In this document: positions 22,792-32,137 of the stretch, in pieces
How positions within the stretch are numbered: position 1 is the stretch's first letter
Layout: each line of letters opens with the position of its first letter
NCBI GenBank assembly: GCA_003160755.1
Contig: QEXZ01000001.1
Coordinates: 1 to 43,019 of the forward strand
DNA from: Methanomicrobiales archaeon
Lineage (GTDB): Archaea; Halobacteriota; Syntropharchaeia; Alkanophagales; Methanospirareceae
DNA length: 43,019 nt
Direction of reading: 5' to 3'
The notes under the pieces: model-generated
What the model saw: only the letters and a program-made list of their open reading frames with translations
What the model was told of the DNA's origin: nothing
Database searches by the model: none
Program-made: the position numbers and the translations under genes

Positions 22792-24150
22792 TTAGCCTCC
22801 TCTTGCTACCAATTCTATTGCTCCTGTTCCCAATTTTATGGGTTGTCCCACAATCACGTTTTCCGTAACGCCTTTTAACTCATCCGTTTCTCCATACATA
22901 GCTGCCTCCAGTAGATTGTCCACGGTAACCTCAAAAGCGGCTCTTGAGAGAACTGAAACTTTCCCTCCTGCTAACCCATGCCGCCCTATCGACTTCACTT
23001 CACCATCCATCGTCATTGCATCAGCAATTAACGTTACATGGCGGGCATCCACGTCCAACCCCTGCTCCTCTAATGTATTCATCATCTCATCAATTATCGC
23101 ATTACGAGCTGCTTCTATGCCCAGAACATCTGCTATTTCCGCTATGTTGTTCGTTGTTGTCCTGTTGAAATCTACGCCTTCAATCCCCCACACCTTTTTC
23201 AGTGCCGAGCCCTCGGTGTACAGCATATATTCCCCATCTCCTTCGTTTTCTCTTCTCACTATTCCACGCATTATTCCTTCTATTCCCTTCACCGATAGGT
23301 TATTCAGATCCTTCTCAAGCTTTCGCAACTCGTGGTAGGGCTTATTCGGCACATGTATTCGCAATTTGCCATCTTCCGTTTCCTCTACGTGCACATCCGA
23401 ATCCATACCATCTATTTTTTCTTTTACTTCTTCTTTTTCTACATGCCTTCTCTTCAATTCCTTTTCGCGTAGCGAAACCCACACCGACATATCCTCTCGG
23501 GACACGTCTATTTCGCTTTTTATATCCCTTATATATGTCTTTTCTATTTCTCTTGCCAGTTCCTCTGCCTTGTTTCTATTCCGTGCATACTCCCCGGTTA
23601 ACTTTATCTTCATTGCCGGTGTAGAAGGTTTTTTCCTTGCATCTAATACCTCTATTATTCGCGGTAATCCAAGCGTTATGTATATCGCACCAACACCCGC
23701 GTAATGAAAAGTTCGCAGTGTCATCTGAGTTCCCGGCTCGCCGATAGACTGCGCTGCGACTATTCCAACCGCTTCCCGTGGCGCCACCTTTGCTTTGTTA
23801 TATTTCTCTGCGACTCCATTTAAAATCGCATCCATCTTTTCACTGTTTAGTTCTATTCTTATAGCCCTTAACTTCTTCTTTAATTCGTCTTTTATGCGTT
23901 TTGGTATCTCGCTTTCATTCACCTTTAGCTCTATGTCCCCTAATTTTATCTCGCCTTCCTCTTCCCTGCCCGCCATTCTTATTATATCTTCTGCGCATCC
24001 CCCTTCTACCTCCCCGGAGTCTAATAGTTTATCGAGCCCCGCAGTTAGCTCTGCCAGCATAAACTCATCCCCTATTAGTTCTGCTATCTCTTCCTCTACT
24101 CCTGCTCTCGTCAATTCTTTCGTTATTTCTTCCTTTGTTTGCATAACCAT
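22792..24150 (-). CDS. rpoA2: DNA-directed RNA polymerase subunit A''
   Basis: 452-aa C-terminal part of the largest subunit, split from A' as in archaea. The key block GEPGTQMTLRTFHYAGVG (trigger loop region) is at about residue 135, and FNRTTTNNIAEIADVLGIEAARN and VSVLSRAAFEVTVDNLLEAA lie in the C-terminal third. The N-terminal 110 residues and a charged segment near 215-245 are longer than the minimal A''. Starts 5 nt after A'; Met3 (24144) is an alternative start. Confidence 0.97.
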   Translation of the reverse strand: MVMQTKEEITKELTRAGVEEEIAELIGDEFMLAELTAGLDKLLDSGEVEGGCAEDIIRMAGREEEGEIKLGDIELKVNESEIPKRIKDELKKKLRAIRIELNSEKMDAILNGVAEKYNKAKVAPREAVGIVAAQSIGEPGTQMTLRTFHYAGVGAIYITLGLPRIIEVLDARKKPSTPAMKIKLTGEYARNRNKAEELAREIEKTYIRDIKSEIDVSREDMSVWVSLREKELKRRHVEKEEVKEKIDGMDSDVHVEETEDGKLRIHVPNKPYHELRKLEKDLNNLSVKGIEGIMRGIVRRENEGDGEYMLYTEGSALKKVWGIEGVDFNRTTTNNIAEIADVLGIEAARNAIIDEMMNTLEEQGLDVDARHVTLIADAMTMDGEVKSIGRHGLAGGKVSVLSRAAFEVTVDNLLEAAMYGETDELKGVTENVIVGQPIKLGTGAIELVARGG

Positions 24151-24155
24151 TATGT

Positions 24156-27100
24156 TTATGCCCCTGTTCCTGCCATTACGTCTTTTATTATCTCATCTAT
24201 GTCTACCACTTTACCATATTCACATGCGGAAGGGTCCACGCCATCTTCGCCATATTTAAATTGCACGATTGTATCCCTTGTTTCCCTTACCGTTTCATCT
24301 TCTTTCACTTCGAGGTCAAGTAAAGCATTAATAAGCCGCCTCTGGAAGTATCCACTCTGTGAGGTACGGACTGCGGTATCCACTAATGCTTCTCGCCCGC
24401 CAACAGCGTGGAAGAAATATTCAGTTGGCGATAACCCTTCCTTGAAAGAAGGTTTTACAAAACCATGTGCCTTTGCACCGCGATCAGCATGTTTAAAATG
24501 AGGCAGCGTTCTCCCTCTATATCCCCTTTTTATCCTTTCGCCCCTGACGGATTGCTGCCCCACACAGGCAGCCATTTGCGTTAAATTGAGCAGTGAGCCA
24601 CGGGCACCTGACTTTGCCATAAGCACACCTGCGTTTTCTATTCCGAGATACCGCTCTGCGATGCCCCCTGCCTCATCTCTTGCACGACCAAGAGTCTCCA
24701 TTATCCGCAGTTCTAATGTCTCCTCTATCGACCTACCGGGTAAAGCCTCTAGCTCTTCCGCCTCATACGCCTTTATCAACTCGTCAACTTTGTGCTCCGC
24801 CTCACGCATCGCCTCTTTTTTTATTTGCTGCTCCCCTTCTTTCGGTATGTCCTCATCACTTATGCCAAAGCTAAAACCAGCACGCAGAATATAATTGGTA
24901 GCAAGCCGAGCGAGATCGTTTATAAACTTTTTCGCTGCTTCTTCTCCGTATTGTCTGACCATCCGGTCAATTATTTTCCCCTTGAATGAGCCCACTGCTA
25001 TTTCGTCTATCACGCCCGATTCCAGATTCCCGTCTCGTATCGTAACCCCACCGACCTTACCCTGAAATTGTAAATTCAATCCCGCGGGTAGTATCATGCT
25101 GAATATCTGTTTCCCTGTCCAGTAAGGTATGTCCTCAGACCCCAAACCTGAAACCTCAGACCTAAAAGTTCCCGCAGGCTCTCTTAAACTGTCTATGTCT
25201 ATCCCCTTCAGTATCTCCAGCGTTTCTTCACGGTCAAATTTCTTTTCTCCATACGTAAGTAAAAACAGACTTGAGACGTGGTCGTGGATACCACCTATAA
25301 TGGGTCTACTAAATCGGGGTGATATTATGTTGTGCTGTACAGCCATCAAGATCTTCGCTTCTGCCCTCGCTTCTTCGGTCTGCAATACGTGAAGGTTCAT
25401 CTCATCACCGTCATAATCAGCGTTGTAGGGCGGGCAAACGGTGGGATTTAACCTGAATGTCTTACCGGACATCACACGCACATAGTGTGCCATTATGCTC
25501 ATTCTATGTAGCGAGGGCTGTCTGTTGAACAGCACGATGTCCCGGTCACGGAGATGTCTTTCCACCTTCCACCCAATGTCCAGCTCCTCTACTAACGTCT
25601 CGTAATTGGTCTCTGTTATTTTTACCTTTTTACCATCTGCTCTTCGTACATAATTCGCACCCGGATGTTCGTTTCCCCTTCTTACGGTTTCCTTCAGGAG
25701 GTCAATGTTTCTTTCAGTAACGTTAACGTTGACAGTCAACTCTTTTGCTATCGCTTCGGGCACACCGACTTCGTCTATATCTATATCAGGAGCGGGTGAT
25801 ATAACCGTTCGAGCGGAGAAATTAACGCGTTTTCCCGATAACGACCCCCTGAATCTGCCTTCTTTTCCTTTTAGTCGCTGTGTCATTGTCTTAAGTGGTC
25901 TTCCACTTCTATGCCTCGCAGGTGGTATACCCGCAATTTCGTTATTGAGATAGGTACTTATGTGATATTGAAGAAGTTCCCAGAGGTCTTCAATTATTAA
26001 TTGTGGCGCACCAGCAGCACGATTGTCCATAAATCGGTGGTTGATTCGTATGATGTCTACCAATTTATGCGTTAGGTCATCCTCGCTTCGTTGTCCACTC
26101 TCTAACGTGATAGAAGGTCTTGCGGTTACAGGAGGAACGGGCAATACAGTAAGAACCATCCACTCGGGTCTCGCACTTTTCGGGGTCATTCCGAAGAGAG
26201 GTATATCTTCATCAGGTATTTTTTCAAGTCGTTCTCGCACATCACTGGGCATTAATCTACGCTTTCTCTCTTTTTCGTCTATCTCTATGTATGAAGAGGG
26301 TTTATCGAATTTTATGACTCGCTGAGGTGTGCCACAGTCAACAGTTAGCTTGCCATTTCCTTTTTTGATGATGTATCTCTTGTCTTTGTCAGTTATCAGC
26401 CATTTATTGTCTGTTACCTTTTTAATGGACGGATTTTTGCTGAGCGCATGTCCCTCAGTAGCGAACTTTCTCCTCAATTCTTTTGAAATAACATCTTCAC
26501 CTTTGTTTAAGCTATTCTCTAATCTCGCATCCGCGGCGAAATCGAATAAATGGTCCCCGCAATGACTGCATACGGTGTGTTTCGCTGCTTCTTTGAACAT
26601 ACGCTTCACCACTTCGCCAACGCCGGGCTGCTTCTTTCGCAGTTCTATATCATTTAAAAAACGCCCCTTTTCGCCCGCATCGTAAACGTTTAGTTTTCCT
26701 GCCTCTTTCCTGATAATAAATAGTTCCTTATCGGTTATTGCCCATTCGTCGTTTTTCTCTTTTGTGATGCTGGCGTTAGTCGAAAGCGGGAAGCCGCTGT
26801 CACCGAATTCCTTGTGCCATTTCTCCGAGATGATTTCTCGCTTCAAGTCGTGTTCTAACTCCGTATCAGAGACGGAGAACAGAAAATACGCATCTTCCAG
26901 CAAAACCCCGCCACACTCCCTGCATGTCGCACTCAGCATCCGATAAATCAACTTTGCATAGCCTATGTGTATAACAGGTGCAGCAAGCTCGATGTGCCCG
27001 AAATGACCGGGACATTCACCCATTCGACCACCGCATGTTTTGCATCTCAATCCAGGGTCAATAACTCCAAGCCGCTGGTTCACCAACCCCATCTCTATGG

Positions 27101-27215
27101 GAAAGCCGTCTTCACCGTAGGTATCAGCAGTGATTATCTTCGAAGCACTCATCTTCCTTATCTCCTTTGGCGATAGCAGTCCGAATTTTATCCCTTTTAT
27201 TCTTTTCGTTCTCAT
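24156..27215 (-). CDS. rpoA1: DNA-directed RNA polymerase subunit A'
   Basis: 1019-aa N-terminal part of the largest subunit. It has the zinc clamp CKTCGG...CPGHFGHI (58-74), a second CxxC pair at 98/101, CSHC at 216/219, and the catalytic magnesium loop at 598-604 as NADYDGD (Phe replaced by Tyr in the common NADFDGD). Unusual: two related segments of about 38 residues, at 142-178 and 255-294, each with the pattern LS-N-SI...W-ITDK...II-K...GKL-V, flank the CSHC pair. They look like an internal duplication in the clamp region. At 1019 aa the protein is longer than many A' subunits (about 880-910 aa), consistent with insertions. Confidence 0.97.
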   Translation of the reverse strand: MRTKRIKGIKFGLLSPKEIRKMSASKIITADTYGEDGFPIEMGLVNQRLGVIDPGLRCKTCGGRMGECPGHFGHIELAAPVIHIGYAKLIYRMLSATCRECGGVLLEDAYFLFSVSDTELEHDLKREIISEKWHKEFGDSGFPLSTNASITKEKNDEWAITDKELFIIRKEAGKLNVYDAGEKGRFLNDIELRKKQPGVGEVVKRMFKEAAKHTVCSHCGDHLFDFAADARLENSLNKGEDVISKELRRKFATEGHALSKNPSIKKVTDNKWLITDKDKRYIIKKGNGKLTVDCGTPQRVIKFDKPSSYIEIDEKERKRRLMPSDVRERLEKIPDEDIPLFGMTPKSARPEWMVLTVLPVPPVTARPSITLESGQRSEDDLTHKLVDIIRINHRFMDNRAAGAPQLIIEDLWELLQYHISTYLNNEIAGIPPARHRSGRPLKTMTQRLKGKEGRFRGSLSGKRVNFSARTVISPAPDIDIDEVGVPEAIAKELTVNVNVTERNIDLLKETVRRGNEHPGANYVRRADGKKVKITETNYETLVEELDIGWKVERHLRDRDIVLFNRQPSLHRMSIMAHYVRVMSGKTFRLNPTVCPPYNADYDGDEMNLHVLQTEEARAEAKILMAVQHNIISPRFSRPIIGGIHDHVSSLFLLTYGEKKFDREETLEILKGIDIDSLREPAGTFRSEVSGLGSEDIPYWTGKQIFSMILPAGLNLQFQGKVGGVTIRDGNLESGVIDEIAVGSFKGKIIDRMVRQYGEEAAKKFINDLARLATNYILRAGFSFGISDEDIPKEGEQQIKKEAMREAEHKVDELIKAYEAEELEALPGRSIEETLELRIMETLGRARDEAGGIAERYLGIENAGVLMAKSGARGSLLNLTQMAACVGQQSVRGERIKRGYRGRTLPHFKHADRGAKAHGFVKPSFKEGLSPTEYFFHAVGGREALVDTAVRTSQSGYFQRRLINALLDLEVKEDETVRETRDTIVQFKYGEDGVDPSACEYGKVVDIDEIIKDVMAGTGA

Positions 27216-27221
27216 TTTCGT

Positions 27222-30200
27222 TCACACCGTCTCCTCTAATTCCAGTCTCGGTGCGATACACAGCACTTTCAGCTCATCCAGCAGAAGCTTGAATGCATAA
27301 CTCATCTCCACAGGGTATATATCGGTGTCCGCACCACAGTTTGGACAATATACGGACCCTGTTTTCTGGTCCTTCGATGCAATCATGCCACAATGTCCAC
27401 AGACCAGTTCAACAACGCGGTCAGATTCATCCAATAATCGGTCCTTCAGCGAAATCGCAGCTCCATAGCCTATCAGTACGTCCCTTTCCATCTCGCCGAA
27501 ACGAAGCCCGCCTTCTCTTGCTTTCCCCTCTGTAGGTTGCCTTGTTAATATCTGCACGGGGCCCCTTGCACGTGCATGCATCTTTGCCGATACCAGGTGG
27601 TATAGCTTTTGATAATACACAACGCCAATAAAGACATCGGCTTTTATTTTCTCACCGGTTGTTCCATTGTACATCACTTCCGTACCCGCAGATGAAAACC
27701 CAGCACGCTTAAGCGCATTTCTTAAGTCTTCCTCGGGCTCACCAGTAAAAGCGGTTCCATCTATGGCTCTCCCTTCTAACGCGCCCACTTTCCCGCCCAT
27801 CATCTCCAGCACGTGCCCCACCGTCATCCTCGATGGAATAGCATGAGGGTTTAGAATCATATCAGGAATGATTCCTCCTTCTGTAAATGGCATATCCTCC
27901 GGCGGCACAATTAGGCCTATCACGCCCTTCTGACCGTGTCGGGATGCGAATTTATCACCTACCTCCGGTATCTTCTGGTCTCGAACACTGAGTTTAGATA
28001 AACGTCTGCTGCTGCTCGATTCCATAAGCACAACCGAATCTACTGTCCCCTGCTCGTTAGAGCGAGTACAAATGGAAGTATCTCTTCTTTCTAAAGGACT
28101 TAGAAGTTCCGTGCTTTCCTCTAAAAACCTTGGTGGGCTTGTCTTCCCTATTAATACATCGTTTGGTGCCACTTCCGTTTCCGAATTTATTATCCCATCC
28201 TCGTCAAGCTGGCTATACGCTTCATGGCTCCTCACGCCTCCAATCTCCATATCCGGTATCTCAAATCTATCCACCTCCCCACCGGGATACCGTCTCTCTT
28301 CACCTTCATAGCATCTGAAGAAATGGCTTCTTCCCAATCCGCGGTTTATTGCAGCGCGGTTAAAAATCAATGCATCTTCCATATTATACCCGGCATAGCT
28401 TAAAACAGCAACGACAAAATTCTGCCCCGCCGGTCTTTTATCATGAGAAATAAGATCTGCAGTCCTTGTTTTTACTATCGGATTCTGCGGAGACTGCAAA
28501 AGATGTACCCGGGTATCAGCACGTGGTTTATAGTTTGCCGTTGACAGCCCTAAAGATTGCTTCAACATCGCACAGCCCATTGTATTACGCGGTGACGAAT
28601 TATGGTCAGGATACGGAATTAACCCTGCAACAATGCCCAAAATCAAAGATGGGTCTATTTCCAGATGCGTATACGTGTACTCATCCCCTCCATTTGCTTT
28701 TGTTAAATCCTCTTCGTTTAGTGCTATCAGTGCATTCTCCTCCTCTTCTGCGTCTAAATACTCGATTACACCTGCCTTTACCAGTCCATCGAAGTCCATA
28801 TCGCCTTTTCTTAGTTTCTCGATGTGCGATTCTGTAAGCAGAGGAATTCCGTTGTTTATTATTATAACTGGTCTTCTCGCCCTCCCCCTATCAGAATTTA
28901 TCATTATGTCTTTTCTATCCCTATAATAGGCGACATTCACCTGAGATGATAGTTCACCCTTTCTTCTCTTTTTTCTCACTGCCTCCACGAATGTATCAGG
29001 CTCGGTTGAGAATCCAACGAAATCGCCATTCACGAACACACGAGCTCGGTTTTCAGCACTTATTTGTAAAGAGCGAGCAGGGGGGATAACACCGAGTTCA
29101 AATAACGTATTTTTGAAGTTCTCGTGATCTTCTCCTACGGATAATTCAACCATCTGCGAGAAATTCTTCACCAAACCGCAATTGGGACCTTCCGGCGTCT
29201 CAGTTGGACAGATTTTCCCCCATTGAGTGGGATGCAAATCACGCGCTTCAAAGTGCGGCTGCGCCCTTGTTAGGGGAGAAATTATCCGTCTCAGATGGCT
29301 CAACGTAGCTATGTAATTGCTCCTTTCCAGCAATTGAGAAACACCTCCTCTGCCACCTACCCAATTCCCGGTTGACAATGCATGCCGTATTCGCTCAGTG
29401 AGCACATCCGTCCGAATAGCAGTGCTGATTTTTAATTCGCGGTTTCGCATATTCGCACGTTCCAGTTGATACCGCATATCGCGTACCAACCTTGTGAACG
29501 AGACCCTGAAGAGGTCCTCCATCAGGTCGCCTGCGAGTTTCAGTCGTTTATTTGCATAATGGTCTTTATCATCTTCGTCCCTCCTGCCCAGAGAAAGTTC
29601 ATAACATGATTCTGCCATTCTTCCTATGAAATGCGCCTTCGCTATCCACGTGTCAAGGTGAGGGAGGAAATAACGGTCGAAGATATAATTAATGCGCCTC
29701 TCTCGGTACTCCTTTGCCTGCGTGGATGCGACTTTACGACCCAGCTTATCTATTGCTTCCTCTTTTGTATGTATCTCGCTCTCTTCTATGTTATCGTCAC
29801 GGATGTATTTACGTATTTGTGGGTCATCGGAGACGGCTCTTAATATCTCCTCCTCACTTTCGAGTCCCAACGCTCGCATAAGCATAACGAACTCTATTTT
29901 CCGACCGACAGCGGGAAAAGAGACCTCAAGCGTGCCTTTTTTACTTATCTCCACACGTGTGGGCACACGGAATCCCTGTTTAAGAGAAAACACCTTAGAA
30001 ACGGCGTTTTTAATCCCGTATTTCTCCTCGAAATTCACAAATATCCGGTTTGGCGCGAGGTCTTCCAGCGTGATTATTACGTGCTCGGAACCATTCAGGA
30101 TGAAATAGCCTCCAGGGTCAAGAGGGTCTTCGCCGTTATCAATCAACTCCTGCTCGGAAAGCCCGTAAAGGTTGCATCTTTTTGATTTCAGCATAATTGG

Positions 30201-30617
30201 TAAGCTGCCAATTTCAATTTTTTCCTCCTCGCCTTCTGCTTCTATCTCTGTTTCCGCTGCTGTCCCTGCCTCTGCCTCTGTTTCACGGCTTTCGTATTTC
30301 TTTACCAACTGCATTCCCAGATATATGGGGGCGGAATAGTGTAAATTCCTTAATCTCGCCTGTGCAGGGAAAATTGATTCATAAGAACCATCTGCTTCGC
30401 TTGTCTTTGGCTTGCCCACCGTTATTTTACCGAGCCTTACACCCATTTTATACCTTCCTTTTTCATCTTCACCCGATATGGAAGTTTCTACATACGGCTG
30501 CTCATCTATTATTTTTTGCATGCCGTGCTCGAGGAAATAATTAAAAGAATCGAGCTGATGCTGTGCTATTTTCCCACCCTTTAAGTATGCTTTTGAAATA
30601 ACGCTACGGTCTATCAT
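27222..30617 (-). CDS. rpoB: DNA-directed RNA polymerase subunit B (unsplit)
   Basis: 1131-aa second-largest subunit as one continuous polypeptide, not divided into B'' and B'. Conserved blocks: HPTQWGKICPTETPEGPNCG (rifampicin-region fork), GDKFASRHGQKG, PDMILNPHAIPSRMT and the C-terminal zinc site CGHCGMI...CPNC. A Glu/Ala/Thr repeat insertion lies at residues 109-133 in the protrusion region. Six bases separate it from rpoA1. Most methanogens, haloarchaea and Archaeoglobus have a split B, so the intact gene is informative about lineage. Confidence 0.97.
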   Translation of the reverse strand: MIDRSVISKAYLKGGKIAQHQLDSFNYFLEHGMQKIIDEQPYVETSISGEDEKGRYKMGVRLGKITVGKPKTSEADGSYESIFPAQARLRNLHYSAPIYLGMQLVKKYESRETEAEAGTAAETEIEAEGEEEKIEIGSLPIMLKSKRCNLYGLSEQELIDNGEDPLDPGGYFILNGSEHVIITLEDLAPNRIFVNFEEKYGIKNAVSKVFSLKQGFRVPTRVEISKKGTLEVSFPAVGRKIEFVMLMRALGLESEEEILRAVSDDPQIRKYIRDDNIEESEIHTKEEAIDKLGRKVASTQAKEYRERRINYIFDRYFLPHLDTWIAKAHFIGRMAESCYELSLGRRDEDDKDHYANKRLKLAGDLMEDLFRVSFTRLVRDMRYQLERANMRNRELKISTAIRTDVLTERIRHALSTGNWVGGRGGVSQLLERSNYIATLSHLRRIISPLTRAQPHFEARDLHPTQWGKICPTETPEGPNCGLVKNFSQMVELSVGEDHENFKNTLFELGVIPPARSLQISAENRARVFVNGDFVGFSTEPDTFVEAVRKKRRKGELSSQVNVAYYRDRKDIMINSDRGRARRPVIIINNGIPLLTESHIEKLRKGDMDFDGLVKAGVIEYLDAEEEENALIALNEEDLTKANGGDEYTYTHLEIDPSLILGIVAGLIPYPDHNSSPRNTMGCAMLKQSLGLSTANYKPRADTRVHLLQSPQNPIVKTRTADLISHDKRPAGQNFVVAVLSYAGYNMEDALIFNRAAINRGLGRSHFFRCYEGEERRYPGGEVDRFEIPDMEIGGVRSHEAYSQLDEDGIINSETEVAPNDVLIGKTSPPRFLEESTELLSPLERRDTSICTRSNEQGTVDSVVLMESSSSRRLSKLSVRDQKIPEVGDKFASRHGQKGVIGLIVPPEDMPFTEGGIIPDMILNPHAIPSRMTVGHVLEMMGGKVGALEGRAIDGTAFTGEPEEDLRNALKRAGFSSAGTEVMYNGTTGEKIKADVFIGVVYYQKLYHLVSAKMHARARGPVQILTRQPTEGKAREGGLRFGEMERDVLIGYGAAISLKDRLLDESDRVVELVCGHCGMIASKDQKTGSVYCPNCGADTDIYPVEMSYAFKLLLDELKVLCIAPRLELEETV

Positions 30618-30664
30618 ATATCTCCCATCACATCCTCTTTCCTTTCGTTTTATTTTATTCTGTT

Positions 30665-30907
30665 CTATTCGATAACCAATCGGTAAAATAATGCCGTTCC
30701 CGCTGTTCTGCTTTGCCTTTTTATTTTCACTACATCGCCCGCATCTGCTTTTATCTCCTTTATCACAGGGTCAGATAATTTTATCTTAGGCAATTGTACC
30801 CTTTTTATTTTATATTTGTCCAAGAGCTCCTTTATCTCTTCTGCCCCCATTATCTCGTGCTTGGGTACCAATTCATGTTCGAGTATAGAAATTTTTCCCT
30901 TTTTCAT
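30665..30907 (-). CDS. rpoH: DNA-directed RNA polymerase subunit H
   Basis: 80-aa homologue of the eukaryotic Rpb5 C-terminal domain. It shows ISILEHELVPKHEIMGAEE, the LPKIKLSDPVIKEI strand, and GDVVKIKRQSRTAGTALFYRLV at the C-terminus, all typical. First protein gene of the polymerase operon, only 18 nt after the tRNA-Lys gene, so the operon's mRNA 5' end may be made by tRNA 3' processing. Confidence 0.96.
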   Translation of the reverse strand: MKKGKISILEHELVPKHEIMGAEEIKELLDKYKIKRVQLPKIKLSDPVIKEIKADAGDVVKIKRQSRTAGTALFYRLVIE

Positions 30908-30925
30908 TTGTTTTGAGTATACTAA

Positions 30926-30999
30926 CGGGCTCGACGGGATTTGAACCCGCGACCGACGGGTTAAAAGCCCGCTGCTCTACCTTTCTGAGCTACGAGCCC
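30926..30999 (-). tRNA. tRNA-Lys (TTT anticodon)
   Basis: Cloverleaf on the minus strand: acceptor GGGCTCG/CGAGCCC, anticodon stem GCGGG/CCCGT around loop CTTTTAA (anticodon TTT), T-arm GCGGG/CCCGT with TTCAAAT, discriminator G. Its first 23 nt are also the last codons and stop of cinA on the same strand. Located directly upstream of rpoH. Confidence 0.95.
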
Positions 31000-31498
31000 T
31001 TTTTAGAGATGCTTTTAACATCTCAAGTGCAGCGTCTACCGCTTCGCGTTTGTTCTCTCCCCTATCCCCCTGGAAGATATGTTTCTCATGGTAGACGTAT
31101 TCCTTTGTTGCCAATGCTATATAAACTAATCCAACGGGTTTGTCCGGCGTTCCCCCAGTGGGTCCAGCAATGCCAGTGGTTGCAATCCCAATATTGGCAT
31201 CCAGCAGATTTATTACTCCGCTCGACATCTCACGCGCGCACGCTGCACTCACCGCGCCTTTTTCTTTTAGGGTCTTCTCAGCAACGTGTAGGATTTTTTG
31301 CTTTACCTCATTTGAATAAGCCACGACGCCGCCTTTATAATAGTCTGAACTTCCCGAGACATTTGTTATTCTATGCGATAGCAGACCACCCGTGCAAGAT
31401 TCTGCGGTACAGAGACTTAGCCCGCCCTTTCTTAGCTCGTCCCCGATTGCTCCTTCTATCGGAATTTTACCCCTCTCTCTCTCCATCTCCACCCTCAT
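30977..31498 (-). CDS. pncC: CinA C-terminal domain / nicotinamide-nucleotide amidase
   Basis: 173-aa stand-alone CinA C-terminal domain. Family members with this domain (PncC) deamidate nicotinamide mononucleotide, linking it to NAD salvage. Signatures: LCTAESCTGGLLSHRITNVSG at about 32-52, then GGVVAYSNEVK, IATTGIAGPTGGTPDKPVGLVY. The stop codon (TAG) and last seven or so residues lie inside the tRNA-Lys gene, so transcript processing of the tRNA would remove the 3' end of this mRNA. Start ATG at 31498; upstream is the PUA-domain gene on the same strand. Confidence 0.9.
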   Translation of the reverse strand: MRVEMERERGKIPIEGAIGDELRKGGLSLCTAESCTGGLLSHRITNVSGSSDYYKGGVVAYSNEVKQKILHVAEKTLKEKGAVSAACAREMSSGVINLLDANIGIATTGIAGPTGGTPDKPVGLVYIALATKEYVYHEKHIFQGDRGENKREAVDAALEMLKASLKRARSSER

Positions 31499-31571
31499 TC
31501 GTTTTTCCTTGTTATCTACAAAAAAAGCTTTACCAAAGGCATATTATTGTTTGTTATACTATAATATAAGC

Positions 31572-32063
31572 TTAGCCCTGTGAGGCACCATATCTCACTT
31601 TTACTGCTACACCATGCTCGAACTTTTTCATCTCTTCTCCCGATAGCATAGCTTTTCCCGTGGCAAGTAGATTATCGTGCTCATCCACCAATATGACCTC
31701 ATCGTAAGCCCGTATCGCGGGGTCAGCGTCTATTAAGTGTTTGCAAAACGCGGTTCCCCCGTCCTTTATAAATTCACTGCTCTCTTCGTTCATAACCACA
31801 CGTATTCCTGGATATTCAAAAAACCGATGCAATCTTTTTGCTCCTTCTATACTCAGCGTTAGTAGTCCGTCAACGCTCCTCAAGGTTGCTATTCGCGTTC
31901 CGAGAAGATTATCTTTTATCTGCGATATTCTTCTTGTCTTTGAGAGCATAAATTCCAAGGTATCCGTATCAGGGAACAGGGTTTCACCGGCACCGCGGCC
32001 AAATTGATAATCCGCTATGGTTCTTGCCGTTTTGAGCTTTTTATTCCTTTCTTCTTCTTTCAT
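31572..32063 (-). CDS. PUA-domain protein (archaeal TGT/ArcS-like C-terminal module)
   Basis: 163-aa protein whose first half (ADYQFGRGAGETLFP, TRRISQI, IATLRSVDGLLTLSIEGAKRL) resembles the pre-PUA region of archaeosine tRNA-guanine transglycosylase and ArcS, and whose second half (about 85-160, AFCKHLIDADPAIRAYDEVILVD...GKAMLSGEEM) is a PUA RNA-binding domain. It lacks the catalytic TIM barrel, so it is an RNA-binding module rather than a transglycosylase. Likely acts in tRNA or rRNA handling. Divergent from rnp4, with a 74-bp spacer. Confidence 0.82.
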   Translation of the reverse strand: MKEEERNKKLKTARTIADYQFGRGAGETLFPDTDTLEFMLSKTRRISQIKDNLLGTRIATLRSVDGLLTLSIEGAKRLHRFFEYPGIRVVMNEESSEFIKDGGTAFCKHLIDADPAIRAYDEVILVDEHDNLLATGKAMLSGEEMKKFEHGVAVKVRYGASQG

Positions 32064-32137
32064 TTCTGGTGGCTATATCCATAAAATGCAATTTCTCTTT
32101 TAAGTTTCTCTTTACTAAGAATATTTGGATTGAAATT

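Noticed and set aside
30913..31569. A 218-aa plus-strand ORF over tRNA-Lys and pncC
   Set aside because: Antisense to a tRNA and a clear CinA-domain gene; its start (SILTGSTGFEPATDGLKAR) is the well-known spurious peptide translated from the antisense of a tRNA.
32069..32137. Upstream start of rnp4 adding 23 residues
   Set aside because: Adds a Phe/Lys-rich stretch not expected in Rpr2 proteins; the ATG at 32138 gives the normal length.
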